A DNA stretch of 64,000 nt from Sphagnum magellanicum (lineage: Eukaryota; Streptophyta; Sphagnopsida; Sphagnales; Sphagnaceae), in assembly GCA_021904315.1 (NCBI GenBank), contig CM038919.1:4836001-4900000 (forward strand). Direction: 5' to 3'. This document shows, in pieces, positions 25,201-36,049 of the stretch; the first letter of the stretch is position 1, and every line of letters starts with the position of its first letter. Made by a program: the position numbers and the translations under genes. The notes under the pieces were generated by a model, which was given only the letters and a program-made list of their open reading frames with translations, did no database searches and was not told the origin of the DNA.

Positions 25201-26165
25201 ATTCCCATTTCAAGCATTGATCATGTGTTTGATGATTATTTCCACCTACATTTTTACTCTTGCTTTTGGGGGAGGGAAAAATTATGGATGTGGTGGAAAA
25301 ATAATGGCTTGACTTTCTTGTCCATGATATTATGGTAGCATGCAGAAGACAAAACCACTCATTCCCATGTGGGACACAATAAAATATGAAGCTTTTAAAT
25401 CCTTAAGTTGTGAGATGTCCAACATATGCCAGGTCCACATTGAACTTTTGATGATGCACCAAATACATGTGTGAATGTGGACTAGCTAAGGCCATAGCCA
25501 AAATCACTACATGTTTGTTTTTCCTGCATAAATAGTAGGTTCAACATGGGTATTCAGTTGAGGTAAGTATTGTTGAGAGTCTAGATGCTGGCCATCATCT
25601 GTGAACAGGCGAAACACAACAGGCTTAGTGATTCTAACACAACAGGCCTCCTAACCCTTATGTACTGTGGAATGGGACTGGTTGGGCTAGCCCTTATGTA
25701 CTATGGAACAAGCTTCAGAGGGCCGAGCTTCATACTATGGAACCAAGCCTCATAGAGCCAGCCCATATTTGGAATGGGTATGCTTTGCAAAGCACTTGCA
25801 TGATTGGCAAACCCATTAATGCTTCGATTCTCCTGTAGGAGGGGCATGGAATCTTTTTACTTCCAACAAGCTATAAGTTCTGCCCACTGAAATAAAGGCC
25901 CCAAAGGAACTCCAGGAACAGAAAATAACACAATGATACTGGCAGAATTGACAAATATCCAACCACTTCAGTGCCTCAATTGGAGTTGGCATTTTCTTCT
26001 CACTGATTTTCTCATATTTTTACTTCTCAGTCCCTGCCTTTTTAACCTTTGCCAGGATAGACTGGCACAACCAACAACAGTAAAAGTGTTTCAAAGAAAA
26101 CATCTATCATTGCAATAAAATCAACATCTTAGATGAAATTAGAAGAAAAAAACTTGGAACACACT
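22261..26165. other. AT-rich intergenic region
   Basis: No gene seen. It includes very AT-rich low-complexity sequence at 23870-24460 (TA, ATT and AAT runs) and a short repeated phrase, CCCTTATGTACT, at about 25650-25720. The kinase pseudogene lacks its 3' exons here. Confidence 0.5.
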
Positions 26166-27393
26166 AACCTGCCCCGCAAGTAGTACATGAGCACATAGCC
26201 CAGAGACTCCAAGTCATCCTTTTTGCTCTGTTCTGAGAAACATACAAGCATCCATTATGTATAAATTGAGGTGAAACTTGTCACAGAGAACATCATTCTC
26301 AATCATACAACAAGTTCCTCAAAGAAGACTATTATTCAGCTAGAAAAAAAGAATATTTTGAACAAGTTCAACATGGTTCCAACTGACCAATCCCAAGTTG
26401 TGTATTAATGCTGGCATAGCGGATGGTTCCTGTTAAGTTCTTGTTCTCCTTGGAAACATGCAACTAAATTAATTTTAACCAACACACCAGGAATAGAAAT
26501 AAGTATTGCCCAGGCTAAAGTTCAACCATAAATGTTACATGTCAATGAACATAATGTGAACACACACATGCAGCAAAATCCATAGGCAAAAGCTGCCTAT
26601 ATCATCAGTGAAGTCATCAGACAAGTTCTACCAAATAGCAATTTGCAATTAACCCTGAAATAACCCTAACTTGTAAGGTATGTGTTGATGTGTTGTTGGA
26701 TCACCATACTTTTTGGCAAGACCAAAATCAATGACATAAACCTGCAAAAAAACCAGTTCTCAGCAACTAACAGGAGTGCACCCACTCAACTGCCCGGACG
26801 CCCATTCTAATACCAACTCCAAATATAAGACTGAATATAACCGATGGACTATGCTTTATTTGATACTTCAGCCAGTGCAACCTGATTTGCTCACCTCCCA
26901 AGCCCCATCAAGAAGTTATCAGGTTTGATATCTTAGTGAAGGAATCTTTTTGAGTGAACATACTCCACCCTATTGATCTGCAAGGGAAACATCACTTTAG
27001 GTTACTATTTTGCCAGTTCAGATGCTAAAATTTAACCCTCAAATTTCTCTACAAGCATTGGCATAAAATTTCAACAAAGGAAAGTTGCAACTTGATGCAG
27101 ACCTAAGGAAATGCCAAACAATTTTCCGACAACAAGGCCACCAAAAATGTATAAAGGAACTAATCATCATAGGATTGAGATAAAAGTAAAAAGATTGCTG
27201 CAAACAAACTTGCTGCAAATAACCTGCTAGTTGGTCTGCCAACATGAGCATAGTTTTCAAGGATAATGTCCGATTACAAAAGTTGAACAGATCTTCAAGA
27301 CTTCACCCCAACAAATCAAGAACCAAAACATTGTAGTCCCCCTCTATCCCAAACCACCTGATGTTTGGAATATCCCTGTTGGAGCATCACCAC
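26166..27393 (-). pseudogene. Casein kinase I pseudogene, spliced copy, 5' and 3' truncated
   Basis: Consecutive exons of a plant CK1 kinase domain read on the minus strand: PNIRWFGIEGDYNVLVLDLL and SLEDLFNFCNR (about 27362-27237); INRVEYVHSKRFLH then DIKPDNFLMGLG (26977-26882); [15 protein letters not shown] (from 26741), holding the DFG motif; ENKNLTGTIRYASINTQLGI (about 26450-26393); [20 protein letters not shown] (about 26235-26166). Introns are kept, so it is not a processed copy. In-frame stops: TAA in place of the catalytic-loop Arg (H-R-D), TGA within GLGR-ANQ, and TGA after DLLG. The N-lobe and the exons after LRG are missing. Two of the stops fit CGA decay at CpG sites. Confidence 0.9.
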
Positions 27394-27518
27394 AACAGGA
27401 CAGTCAAGACCATCTTTCTTGGTATAGTCACAAAATATCTATACAATTTCAGATAAAATCCTAAAATAATACTATAAAGCTAACCATTGCGTCAGTTCCA
27501 ACCAAATCAAAACATACA

Positions 27519-27584
27519 CAACAAGATGAGTGCAGTCATAACATTGTGAGTTTTACTGACAAAGTATCAACCATAATCTTTCAT
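27519..27584 (+). repeat. Dispersed repeat family R1, short copy
   Basis: Contains GATGAGTGCAGTCATAACAT and GACAAAGTATCAACCAT, matching the start of the R1 family. It is truncated where the telomere-like array begins. Confidence 0.55.
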
Positions 27585-27640
27585 AAACCTGAACCCTGAA
27601 CCCTAAACCCTAAACCTAAACCCTAAACCCTAAACCTGAA
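27585..27640. repeat. Interstitial telomere-type repeat (CCCTAAA)n
   Basis: About seven units of CCCTAAA and variants (CCCTGAA, CCTAAA). This is the standard plant telomere heptamer in a short, slightly degenerate interstitial array. Confidence 0.85.
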
Positions 27641-28109
27641 ATTCAAGCATATTGAGCAATTGTGGTGCTAGATATTTGAGATCTTTCCTTCACATCCTAA
27701 AGTAATTGTGTGGCATTGCTTGCTAGCATTTTCAATTTGTGTGTTTGTGTGCCATTTGTGTTGTCCATGTTGCAACTATGAAGCCGGAGTAGGAGCATGA
27801 GTGAAGGAGTGACCTCAATCAAGATCAAACAGTTGTTGAGCTTTTCAGGTGTGGAAATTTTGGTGAAGAAAGAAAAAGAAGATGCCATGGAGGGAAGAGG
27901 AGGAGGAGCCACATGGATAGAGGAATGAGTGCTACTTGAGGAGGACAGGGTTTGTAAGGAATTAAGAAAGCCATTTGAGTTGCCATGAGGCCAAATGAAT
28001 GGCATTTGGGATGGGGGGTGAAGATAATGTGGGTGGTGGTGCATGTTGTGGGAGTGGGTGGCCTTCTTGTCCTTGACTCTGACCTATACCATCTGAGTGT
28101 TTCCTACTC
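27641..28109. other. Intergenic, antisense open frame only
   Basis: A minus-strand open frame (28044-27697) is Ser/His/Pro-rich with no domain. I treat it as chance. The region leads into the DHHC fragment. Confidence 0.4.
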
Positions 28110-28600
28110 ATGGTGGGCAGCAGGCAGTACTACCTGCTGTTGTTGGCCACTGTGGTTCAGTATTATTGCACTGCAGGATCATCGCCTGGCTACTTAGCAG
28201 ATTTGATATATCAAGAGTATGACTTTGAAGCAAATGGAAGATTGGTGACAGATGACAGTGTAAGTGGGAAATTGGTTGCAGAAGCTAGGCAGAGTGTACA
28301 GGCATCTTCTGCAGATCCTAGTAGCAGCTGAGGGCTAGGTTGCTCCTCCTCCTCATCATCATCATCAAAAGGTGCAGGAACAAATGGTGATGGTTCACAA
28401 ATTACACAAGCTAGTCCATTGCTTAGGAAGTCTTTTAATGTGAGGCGTGGGACTCCAAGTGTGTGTGATGGTCGACGCTTGAGCAGGTCATTTGATACTC
28501 GCCATCCATCTGATGGCAGTACCATGCAGTGCCCATATTGCCATCTATGGCAGCCATTGAGGACTAAACACTGCCATGATTGTGACAAGTGTGTACTGCA
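28110..28600 (+). pseudogene. PAT10: PAT10-like DHHC palmitoyltransferase, N-terminal fragment
   Basis: S-acyltransferase family, a membrane enzyme that palmitoylates proteins. The fragment reads VVQYYCTAGSSPGYLADL (end of a membrane helix and the following loop), a low-complexity Ser/Asp linker, then CPYCHLWQPLRTKHCHDCDK, the start of the zinc-binding Cys-rich domain. It stops after CVL, just before the DHHC catalytic motif, where unrelated sequence begins (about 28600). One TGA interrupts the linker (28329-28331). The 3' part of the same gene lies at 30357-30674. Confidence 0.85.
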
Positions 28601-28652
28601 TTCCTGGTCCTATGGGCGCGAAGATCCAGAGAAGAATATGCTGTGAACCTTG

Positions 28653-28732
28653 GACCTCGACACCCATTTGCACCTTCTTCCTCTCGACCTCGAGATCCAC
28701 TTGCACCTTCTTCCTCTCGACCCATTTGCACA
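28653..28732. repeat. Short imperfect tandem repeat at the junction
   Basis: Two and a half units, each containing ACTTGCACCTTCTTCC or CATTTGCACCTTCTTCC preceded by CTCGA, with a period of about 28-33 bp. It sits between the DHHC break and the amidohydrolase start. Confidence 0.6.
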
Positions 28733-28756
28733 AAGAAGAAGAAGAAGACGAACGCA

Positions 28757-30258
28757 ATGGAGAAGAAGGAAGACGAGGCGGTTTTGGAAGGCGAAGAAGC
28801 CGCTGAAGAAACAAGGCTGCTGCTACACAGTGCATGTATAGTGACCATGGGTCTTGATGCCGCAGTTTACAAGGACGGAGCTCTGCTCATCACTGGTGGC
28901 AACATCACTATAATCGGCAAAACGGAAGCAATGCTGGTGCAGTATGGATCATCATCCCAAGTACATGATTTGTCAGGTCGTTGGATTCTGCCTGGTAAAA
29001 AGCTTCAACACCCATCATCAAAATCCCATCACAAACTCTGCTCCTTTTTGTCTTGAAGCATCTCTGTTGAAACATCAGCAAGCTTGAAGGAAGCTGAGAA
29101 TTCTTAAGACACAAATCTGCTTCCATTCTTAGAGACCATCAGTCCAAAGCTCTTTTCAAATCTCTTCCCAGAGAAAGTGGCAACCAGACAAGAGACCACA
29201 TGGATCAACCAGACAAGAGACCACATGGATCCTGTCTGTGTGGAACTTTGAGTGATGATGCTGATGATGATGCCCAATCTCTGATGATGAAGAAGTGCAA
29301 GAAGACCTCTTTCTGATTTTCAATTCTTGGGTTGCAAGAGAGACTTGGCAGGGTTGATCAACACACATGTGCATACTTCACAACAACTCGGCCGAGGGAT
29401 TGCTGATGACGTTGACTTGCTCACTTGGTTGCATGGTCGCATCTGGCCATATGAGTCACACATGACAGAGGAGGATTCCTATCTCTCCACATTACTCTGT
29501 GGCATTGAGCTTATCCACTCTGGGGTAGGCACCCCAACTCCACAACTCTTATACATAGAGAGCATTTAGAATAAACATATTATTCCTTGAGCTTTGGCTG
29601 CATCAGATCTTTATCAAGGAATATGTGGAGCCATTGATGTAGCTAGTTTGTGCAGGTGTCGGGATGTGGCAGAGCTTTCTTTTCATATGGTGTGTGGATG
29701 TTGTTGGGGTGGTGGTCAGGTGACATGTTTTGCAGAAGCAGGCGGACAACATGTACCAGGAATGGCCCGTGCAGTTCAGAGACTTGGAATTCGTGCTTGT
29801 CTTGCATGCTCAACTATGGACAGTGGAGAAGGATTGCCTAAACTATGGGCTACAGAGACCACAGATTCCTGTTTGCAGGTCAGAGATCTGTCATGGTTAT
29901 TCCATGTTTGTAACATCCCCTGATCCTTGCTTGGTTTACACTTTGTATGTCAATCGGTCAGGATTTTAGTTAAAGATTGAATGGATACTATTCATCATCT
30001 TGCTGGCATGATGATGATGTTTTGTTCCAGAAATCCCTTCATGAAAAGTGAGTTGAGAATATCAGGGCTTGCTTACTTGCTTGCTTGTGGTGGGATATGG
30101 ATGTGCAGATTCAAGAAGATCTGTTTGAACAGTATCATGGAAGTGCTGGAGGTCGTATCAGAATCTGGTATGGACTTCGCCAAATTCTGAATGCTTCAGA
30201 CTCTTTGTTGCTCAGAACTAAAGCTGCAGCTGATAAACATAAAACTGGTATCCACATG
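28757..30258 (+). pseudogene. MTA/SAH-deaminase-type amidohydrolase, 5' half only
   Basis: Resembles plant amidohydrolases annotated as methylthioadenosine/S-adenosylhomocysteine deaminases. Exons: 28757-28994, 29352-29524, 29720-29878, 30109-30258; GT-AG joints keep phase and give 240 codons with no stop. It shows LLLHSACIVTMG at the N terminus, the metal-binding HxH in INTHVHTSQQLGRG, WPYESHMTEEDSYLSTLLCG, FAEAGGQHVPGMA and RIRIWYGLRQILNASD. It ends at KTGIHM where the family continues into the next metal-binding His (HVAEIPYEN). That second half, about 240 residues including remaining metal and catalytic residues, is absent. It lies inside a broken DHHC gene. Without its second half it cannot be an active deaminase. 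Confidence 0.85.
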
Positions 30259-30356
30259 GTGACTATCTTCCACCCCCACCTCTGCTGGTCATGTGGACCA
30301 TAATTGTGTATTTTTTCGCCTTCAATAGAAGCAGTACATGGAATTGGTTGTTGCAG

Positions 30357-30674
30357 GATTTATTCGTGCTGATTATCATCATTGCTCTCACTGCAACTGA
30401 AGCATTTCTGATTACCCTTCTTGCATTTCACAGCTACTTGATTATGACCAACCAGACAACATATGAGCTCACAAGATAGAAACGCATTCCATACCTCAAG
30501 GGTCTGCCAGACAAAGCGCATCCCTTCAGTAAAGGCCTTAAGGCTAATGTATACTCTTTCTGCTCAACATCAAGGTCTGAGTACCCAATATATGTGCTCC
30601 CAAGCCCTGAAGAGTTAGAGGCAAGGGCTCACTCATCATCATGCTTGGAGCGCCAATTCTATAGCTGTTGCTAA
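30357..30674 (+). pseudogene. PAT10: PAT10-like DHHC palmitoyltransferase, C-terminal fragment
   Basis: A last-exon fragment preceded by a TTGTTGCAG acceptor. It contains a membrane helix (DLFVLIIIIALTATEAFLI), then LIMTNQTTYELTR, KRIPYLKGLPDKAHPFSKG, and the PAT10-type ending LPSPEELEARA...CLERQFYSCC before TAA. One TAG (30477-30479) replaces an Arg in the basic run. The DHHC core and the adjoining helix are not present between this and the N-terminal fragment. The amidohydrolase exon ending at 30258 is in the same phase as this exon, so a spliced chimera is possible up to the TAG. Confidence 0.85.
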
Positions 30675-33600
30675 AATGCCACCTTCCTAAAAGGTTTGTA
30701 AGCAGGTAGCCCACTTGCAACCCCATGTCTCAGCCTTGTTAAGAGGGGGGGGGGGTGTTGGGCGAATAATATGTGTTGTTGAGTGAAGGTTTCACCCTTT
30801 TAAAAAAGGGGTTTCTTTGTTCATTTGGTTGTAATGCATATTTCTTTTTCTCCCCCAAGATGTCACAAGATTAGATTTTCAGCTTGAGGATTGTGTTCCT
30901 TTTTGAGGGATTAGGGTTCCTGAAATGAAACAGTTGCCATAGCAATTTCGCAAAATAAGGATCAGAGTTTGGGTAAGAGGTTCAGAGTATAGAGGTGCAT
31001 AATATGAAGAGGGAATGCTAGATGCACCAATGTAGAAGCTTGCACATAGGTGCATGCTATTTTAAAGATATTTATGGATAACAAGAAAGTTTCTTTGTGT
31101 ACATGCTGATGAGCATCAAGCCAAAAGCCTGAGTAGTAGTTGGGACCTATGGCAGCTTTGCAAGTGGGTATGGGTTCAATTCACCACTAAGCATCTATGA
31201 AGTCTGTGGTTGTGTTTGTTCTTAATCCTTCCCTGTTCTTTTCCCTTTCTGTCTTTCTTTGTTATGGGGTCTTTTGCTAGCCAGTAGTATGGCTGAGTCT
31301 TCCCGTTGCTTCCGGAATTGCAGCAGAAACTCAGTTCACAAGATGGTGCTTGTCACCGGCCTTTACCCACTATACTGCACACACTATGGCACTAGAAAGC
31401 ACATGAGGCAGCCTATTGATGTGAGTTTACATGTTATTAATGTTTTGGCAAGTGGTGAGACCATTAACACAGACAACAACACACTTACAAGACAAGAAGA
31501 TAGAGTTTCAGCAGCAAAATTGAGCCAACAAGATGGAAGGCAATTTATGGGTAACGGACAAAATATCTATTTGCCAGCAAAATCACCTTGTGAGAGTTCC
31601 TAAGCCAAGTCTTGGGAATTGTGTAGAAGATATTTGCCTAGTAGTGTAGATTGATATTGTGTTCAACATGCTAATTATTATTAAGAAAATTGACTGCCTA
31701 ACTCTACACAACCCTGTTAAAAACCTGCTAGTACAAAATTGAAAAAACTTTGTTCACTAATTATAATCATGGTGATGCTCAATTGTTTGTTCAGATTTTT
31801 TTTTAGTTTTTGCAAATGCATTCAATACATTTCATTGGTAATTTCATGTTTTTATCTAGTCAGTTACAAGCATGTTATGGCATTGATTTTTTTCTGTTGA
31901 ATGCCTGCAGCTCATGGTGGTTGGTGGTTTCCAAGCATCAAATGAGGGCATGATTGTGAGACTATATAGATCTCAAACATTAGTTTACCATTAGTATCGA
32001 AAAAAATTTGACTTAGAAGACCCATTGGCACATTAAGACCCACTTTGGAATAAACCACTTAGATGTTGAAACAAGACAAATGTATGGAATTTGGCTTGGT
32101 GGGGACTATAATTTCAATTTCTATTAGCTTTTCTCTTATCCACCTATTATCTCACAATTATTGTGTTTCACCAAATTTGTTTCATTCAAATTGTCCATTG
32201 TCATAAATTTATTGATGTGGTGTGTCTAGGCAGTCTAGGGCAACAAAATGTCATCCAAAGGTACTGATGACTCTTCATTTGTATAAATTGCAAGCACACT
32301 AAAAGTTCAAACAAGGATCATCAAACCTTACAAGTTTCTATGCATGTTTCTATACTTGTCATCTTGAGTTCTTAGATGAAAATACTATGGAGTTAATTAC
32401 CCATATTTAATGGTTAATAGATGGAAAAATCTCCTTAAATTAACCAACCATAATTTGTGAAAAAAATTTCCTAAATTAACTAAACACGATATGAAAAAAC
32501 AATTTAAATTAACTAACCACACTTGGTGAAAAAACCCTCTTAAATGACTAGTGTTGTAGGTTGATTTAACTAATAGGTGTAATTTCCACCTAAATTTGGG
32601 CATCACTTATTGTCATCTTGTTTCACTAGCTTAATTGACCTGTCCTAGCAACTGGTCCCCGTTCACTACGGGGTTAACATGTTTTATCATGATTTCATAT
32701 AGTGAATCTGTCCTAGTTCACTCAAAATCCTATGGCAATTACAATTCTTCATTCCAATTCATTTATCATACAATTTTACCAACTTTGTCAGGACTTATGC
32801 CATGCAATGCCCTTGGGGTGGGCCGTTCTTGAAACAATAAGCCCTTGGCCTCCAACCTCAGCCAAATAGTGAAATTAAAAACTAGAATAAATTGGAAATG
32901 AAGAGATTTACGGGGTTTTAATTGGCAGAAGTTTTTTAGGGTGAAAAATAAAAGGCCAAATTTTGGTGTATCTGCATAATAAGTACGATCATAGACTTAA
33001 ACATTCTAAAGCTACGAAAATTCGTTCCAATACATAGCCAAAATATTAAATAATGACACAAATTTTCTACTTTGATATCTAGTCTGTAGTTAGATTTTGC
33101 TAAATCCTCCTAGGGATGACCATCACTTTGGATTCATCACAAAATTCATTTTTAAAAAAAACATTGATTAAAATAGGTGTTTGTTGGATGTGACCTAACC
33201 ATAAGCCTCCCTAGAACATGGGACCCTTGGATTAGCTTTTGATACCATTGGAAAGGCCTTGATCACATGTGACAGTTACCTTTGCCATTTTGCAGTTGTT
33301 AGACCAATGGAGGCAAACTTATTGAATTTAGATTCAATTATCTCCATTATATAATTAGTGTTTCATGTCGTCTTCCAAACAAAAACAACAACAATGCGCT
33401 TACTGTTGCTAGAAGGAGTTTTAGGTCGTGGAATGAAGACGATGGGAATAGCTAGTAGCAAGCTCTAGGTTCTCTAAACAAACATACTTTGAGTTAGAGC
33501 TCTAGCGTTGCAGCGAGGATAGTGGTGATGGCAGGCCCGACCTCAACAGCAACAGCATTTCAAGAAGTTTAATTTTTTCTGAATTTAGTAGCGACGACAG

Positions 33601-34303
33601 GACGCGATACATTACATGCGCGAAAAACATCTCGTAGGACCAGCTGGTGGTGGCCACGCTATTAGTGGCCCCCAACGCTAGTTCAGCGACAGGTTTGCGT
33701 CCGAAATTTTTAGGGTTTTTTTTTTTTTTTTTTTGTGAGAAGTTTTTAAGGTTTTATACTTTTGACGGTTTCAAGTTTTTAGGGTTTTAGTATTTCTAGC
33801 GTTCCAAAGATTTTAAAGTGTTATAAATCTTAGGGTATTAAACTTGTAGGGTTTCCAAAATAATAATCTTTGAAGTTTTTAGGCCTTTAAAACCTAGAGG
33901 AATTCAAGATCTTTAAGGTTTAAGGCTTCAAATTCTACTACTTTTGAAGATTTTTCAAGTCTTAAGAATTTGAAGTTTCAAGATTTTTAGGTTTTATAAG
34001 TAAGTAACATGTGATTTTAAGGGTTTCAAAGTTCCAAATTTTATAATGATAGTAGATTTAAAATTTTCAAAATAAATTAAAAATTTCAATGTTTTAGTGT
34101 TTTGAAAGACATTGATTTGGGGTGCGACAATGAAACATTGATTGAAAGACATTGTCGCACTACTGTTATGTCCTTTCACTATAGCATCGGACATTTTCAT
34201 GTTGGACATTGCCAAGACACACTGTAACAACGTTGGGTTCAATGTCCCAAACAATGCACCCCTAGCGGTCTACCAAATAACCTTGGCTAGGCATTGACTA
34301 GTC
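30675..34303. other. Intergenic region, no assigned gene
   Basis: A G run lies at about 30747-30757. An open frame at 31259-31603 contains LVTGLYPLYCTHYGTRKHMR followed by a GTGAGT donor-like site, and a later CTGCAG acceptor (about 31911) opens LMVVGGFQASNEGM. These may be two exons of an unknown gene, but I recognise no family. A poly-T tract is at 33718-33735, then TTTAGGGTTTT-like low complexity to about 34000. A GC-rich patch spans 33520-33700. Confidence 0.35.
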
Positions 34304-35025
34304 ATGAGCTTCAAGACTGACAACTCACTTGTTGACGCACGGCTATCCAAGATGGAGGCAGCCATTGGAAACATTACGTCTCTACTGGCAACCTTGTGGT
34401 TAATTAGCTGATGGAGTGGGAGGTGGTTGTGGCTATCATAACCAAGGTTATGTCTACATAGGAGCCCAAGTCGACCATAATGATGGCCAAGAACGTGTGT
34501 CAAGTGGTCAGTCGGGTTGTGTAGACCCTAGCTGACGCGCCCAAACAAGAGGAACGCAAGCTCAACCTACGCCTCACAACCTTTGAGGCCAAGGAGGGTG
34601 AGACTAAGAAGGAGCTGGTGCAACGATTCAACATAGAGTTGTTGCAAGGCCAAATGAAGTTGCGCGCCAAGGTTGTCATTGCCATGCAGCAATAACCTGC
34701 GACTGCATGAGCCTTTGCCCTAGTGGTAGGTGTGTGCCTCGGCGCGGTGCTATTCAAATTCACAACGAGCGAAGATTGTCAGGCCATGTTGTGATAGCGC
34801 AAGGGCTTGGCAGGGACCAAGTTAGGCTTGGATGAAGACTTCACGCCCACACAGCAAGCGCGCAAGTTGGAGCTATGGCCACTATTCAAGGAGGCCAAGG
34901 CGACAGGCAAACACGCCTTTTGGCGTGTAGCCAAGCTCTTCATCGACGACATTTAAATTTGCCCGCCCTCCTAGTGGCACAAGGATCATAAAGACATATG
35001 CATAATATTATGGAACATGGATGAG

Positions 35026-36049
35026 TGACGCACTCCCAACTCCTCAAAGGGCTCAAATGTGAGCCCAAATAGGAAAACAACGGAAAAAAGAAGAGTCGGA
35101 GCACGCTCCCTAGCTCACAACATTTTGAAGGGTAGAAGGGCGTGTTGGAGCTCCGGGATGGGACTAGGAAGAGTTGACAAGCTTCACTCACTCACACGGG
35201 CCTGCACACAACCCACACAAGGTGATTAGTGCATAGTTAGAGCACCCTTGGTGCTGGGACCAGCCACGGGCAACATGGACACACAAGACTCACCACGGTC
35301 CGGACTTGGGGGAAGCCACCACCTTCCCCCTTATAATATACTCTGCAGCTCTCCACGGAGGCTACATCCAAATGGCTATTTTTCCCGGGACTCTCGAATG
35401 GGAGTCCCGAAATCGCGCCAAATGGGACTCTTGCGACTTTGGAGCCCCATAACTTTGCAAGTAGACCTCGGATCGAGATGCGGTCTAAAGCAAAGTTATA
35501 ATTCTCTTCGAGAGCTTTCCAACAATATGTGGCACGGCCCCTGCAGCTAAGTAAATCGGGTCGATTCCTAACTTTTTGTGGTCGGGAGTCAAACTGGCAA
35601 TTCGACTCCTGGCCTTTCTTTTGGCCATAACTTGTGTTTCAGATTCTAAATGAGCAATGCGAGTCCATTTTAGACATCTACGCTCCAAGAGCTTTCCAAT
35701 GATATAAAGAACGCCACAAAAAATTGAAGTTTGACCCCTGCAATCGCTCTCTGAAGTTTCGGGAGTCCACCGGGACTCCATCTCCCAAAGTGGGAGTTAC
35801 CTTGGGAGTGTGAGTGTTCACTCTCTCATACTCCCTCACACTTTCTTACATTCCCGGGAGTATGTGATGTGACTCCCGAGCTTCTTCTTGCCTTGGTTCC
35901 TGGGCTTTCTCTTGCCTTAACTCCTGGACTTCCTTTTGGCTCGCAACCTTGCAATGCCTTTACCTTGACTCCCGGGCTTCCTCTTTCTTGGCCCATAACC
36001 TTGCAACCCCCTTTGCCTTGGTCACGAGCCCAAAGCTAGGGTTGCGACA
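35026..36049 (+). mobile_element. Solo LTR, 1024 bp, with ATGAG target duplication, inside the LINE
   Basis: Starts TGACGCACTCCC and ends GGGTTGCGACA (TG...CA). ATGAG lies directly before (35021-35025) and after (36050-36054). The interior matches the LTR at 51671 through GGGGGAAGCCACCACCTTCC, GAGAGCTTTCCAA and GGTCGGGAGTCAAA. No internal retrotransposon coding region is present, so it is a solo LTR. Compared with the other copy it has about 200 bp extra of CTCCCGGG/CTTGCCTTG-rich sequence near its 3' end. Confidence 0.93.

Noticed and set aside
27697-28044. Minus-strand 115-codon frame, His/Ser/Pro-rich
   Set aside because: Low complexity, no family features.
28211-28848. Minus-strand frames opposite the DHHC and amidohydrolase sequences
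   Set aside because: Antisense shadows of clearly coding plus-strand sequence.
35248-35781. Open frames of about 100 codons on both strands
   Set aside because: They lie wholly inside a solo LTR, and the LTR at 51.7 kb does not conserve them as protein.
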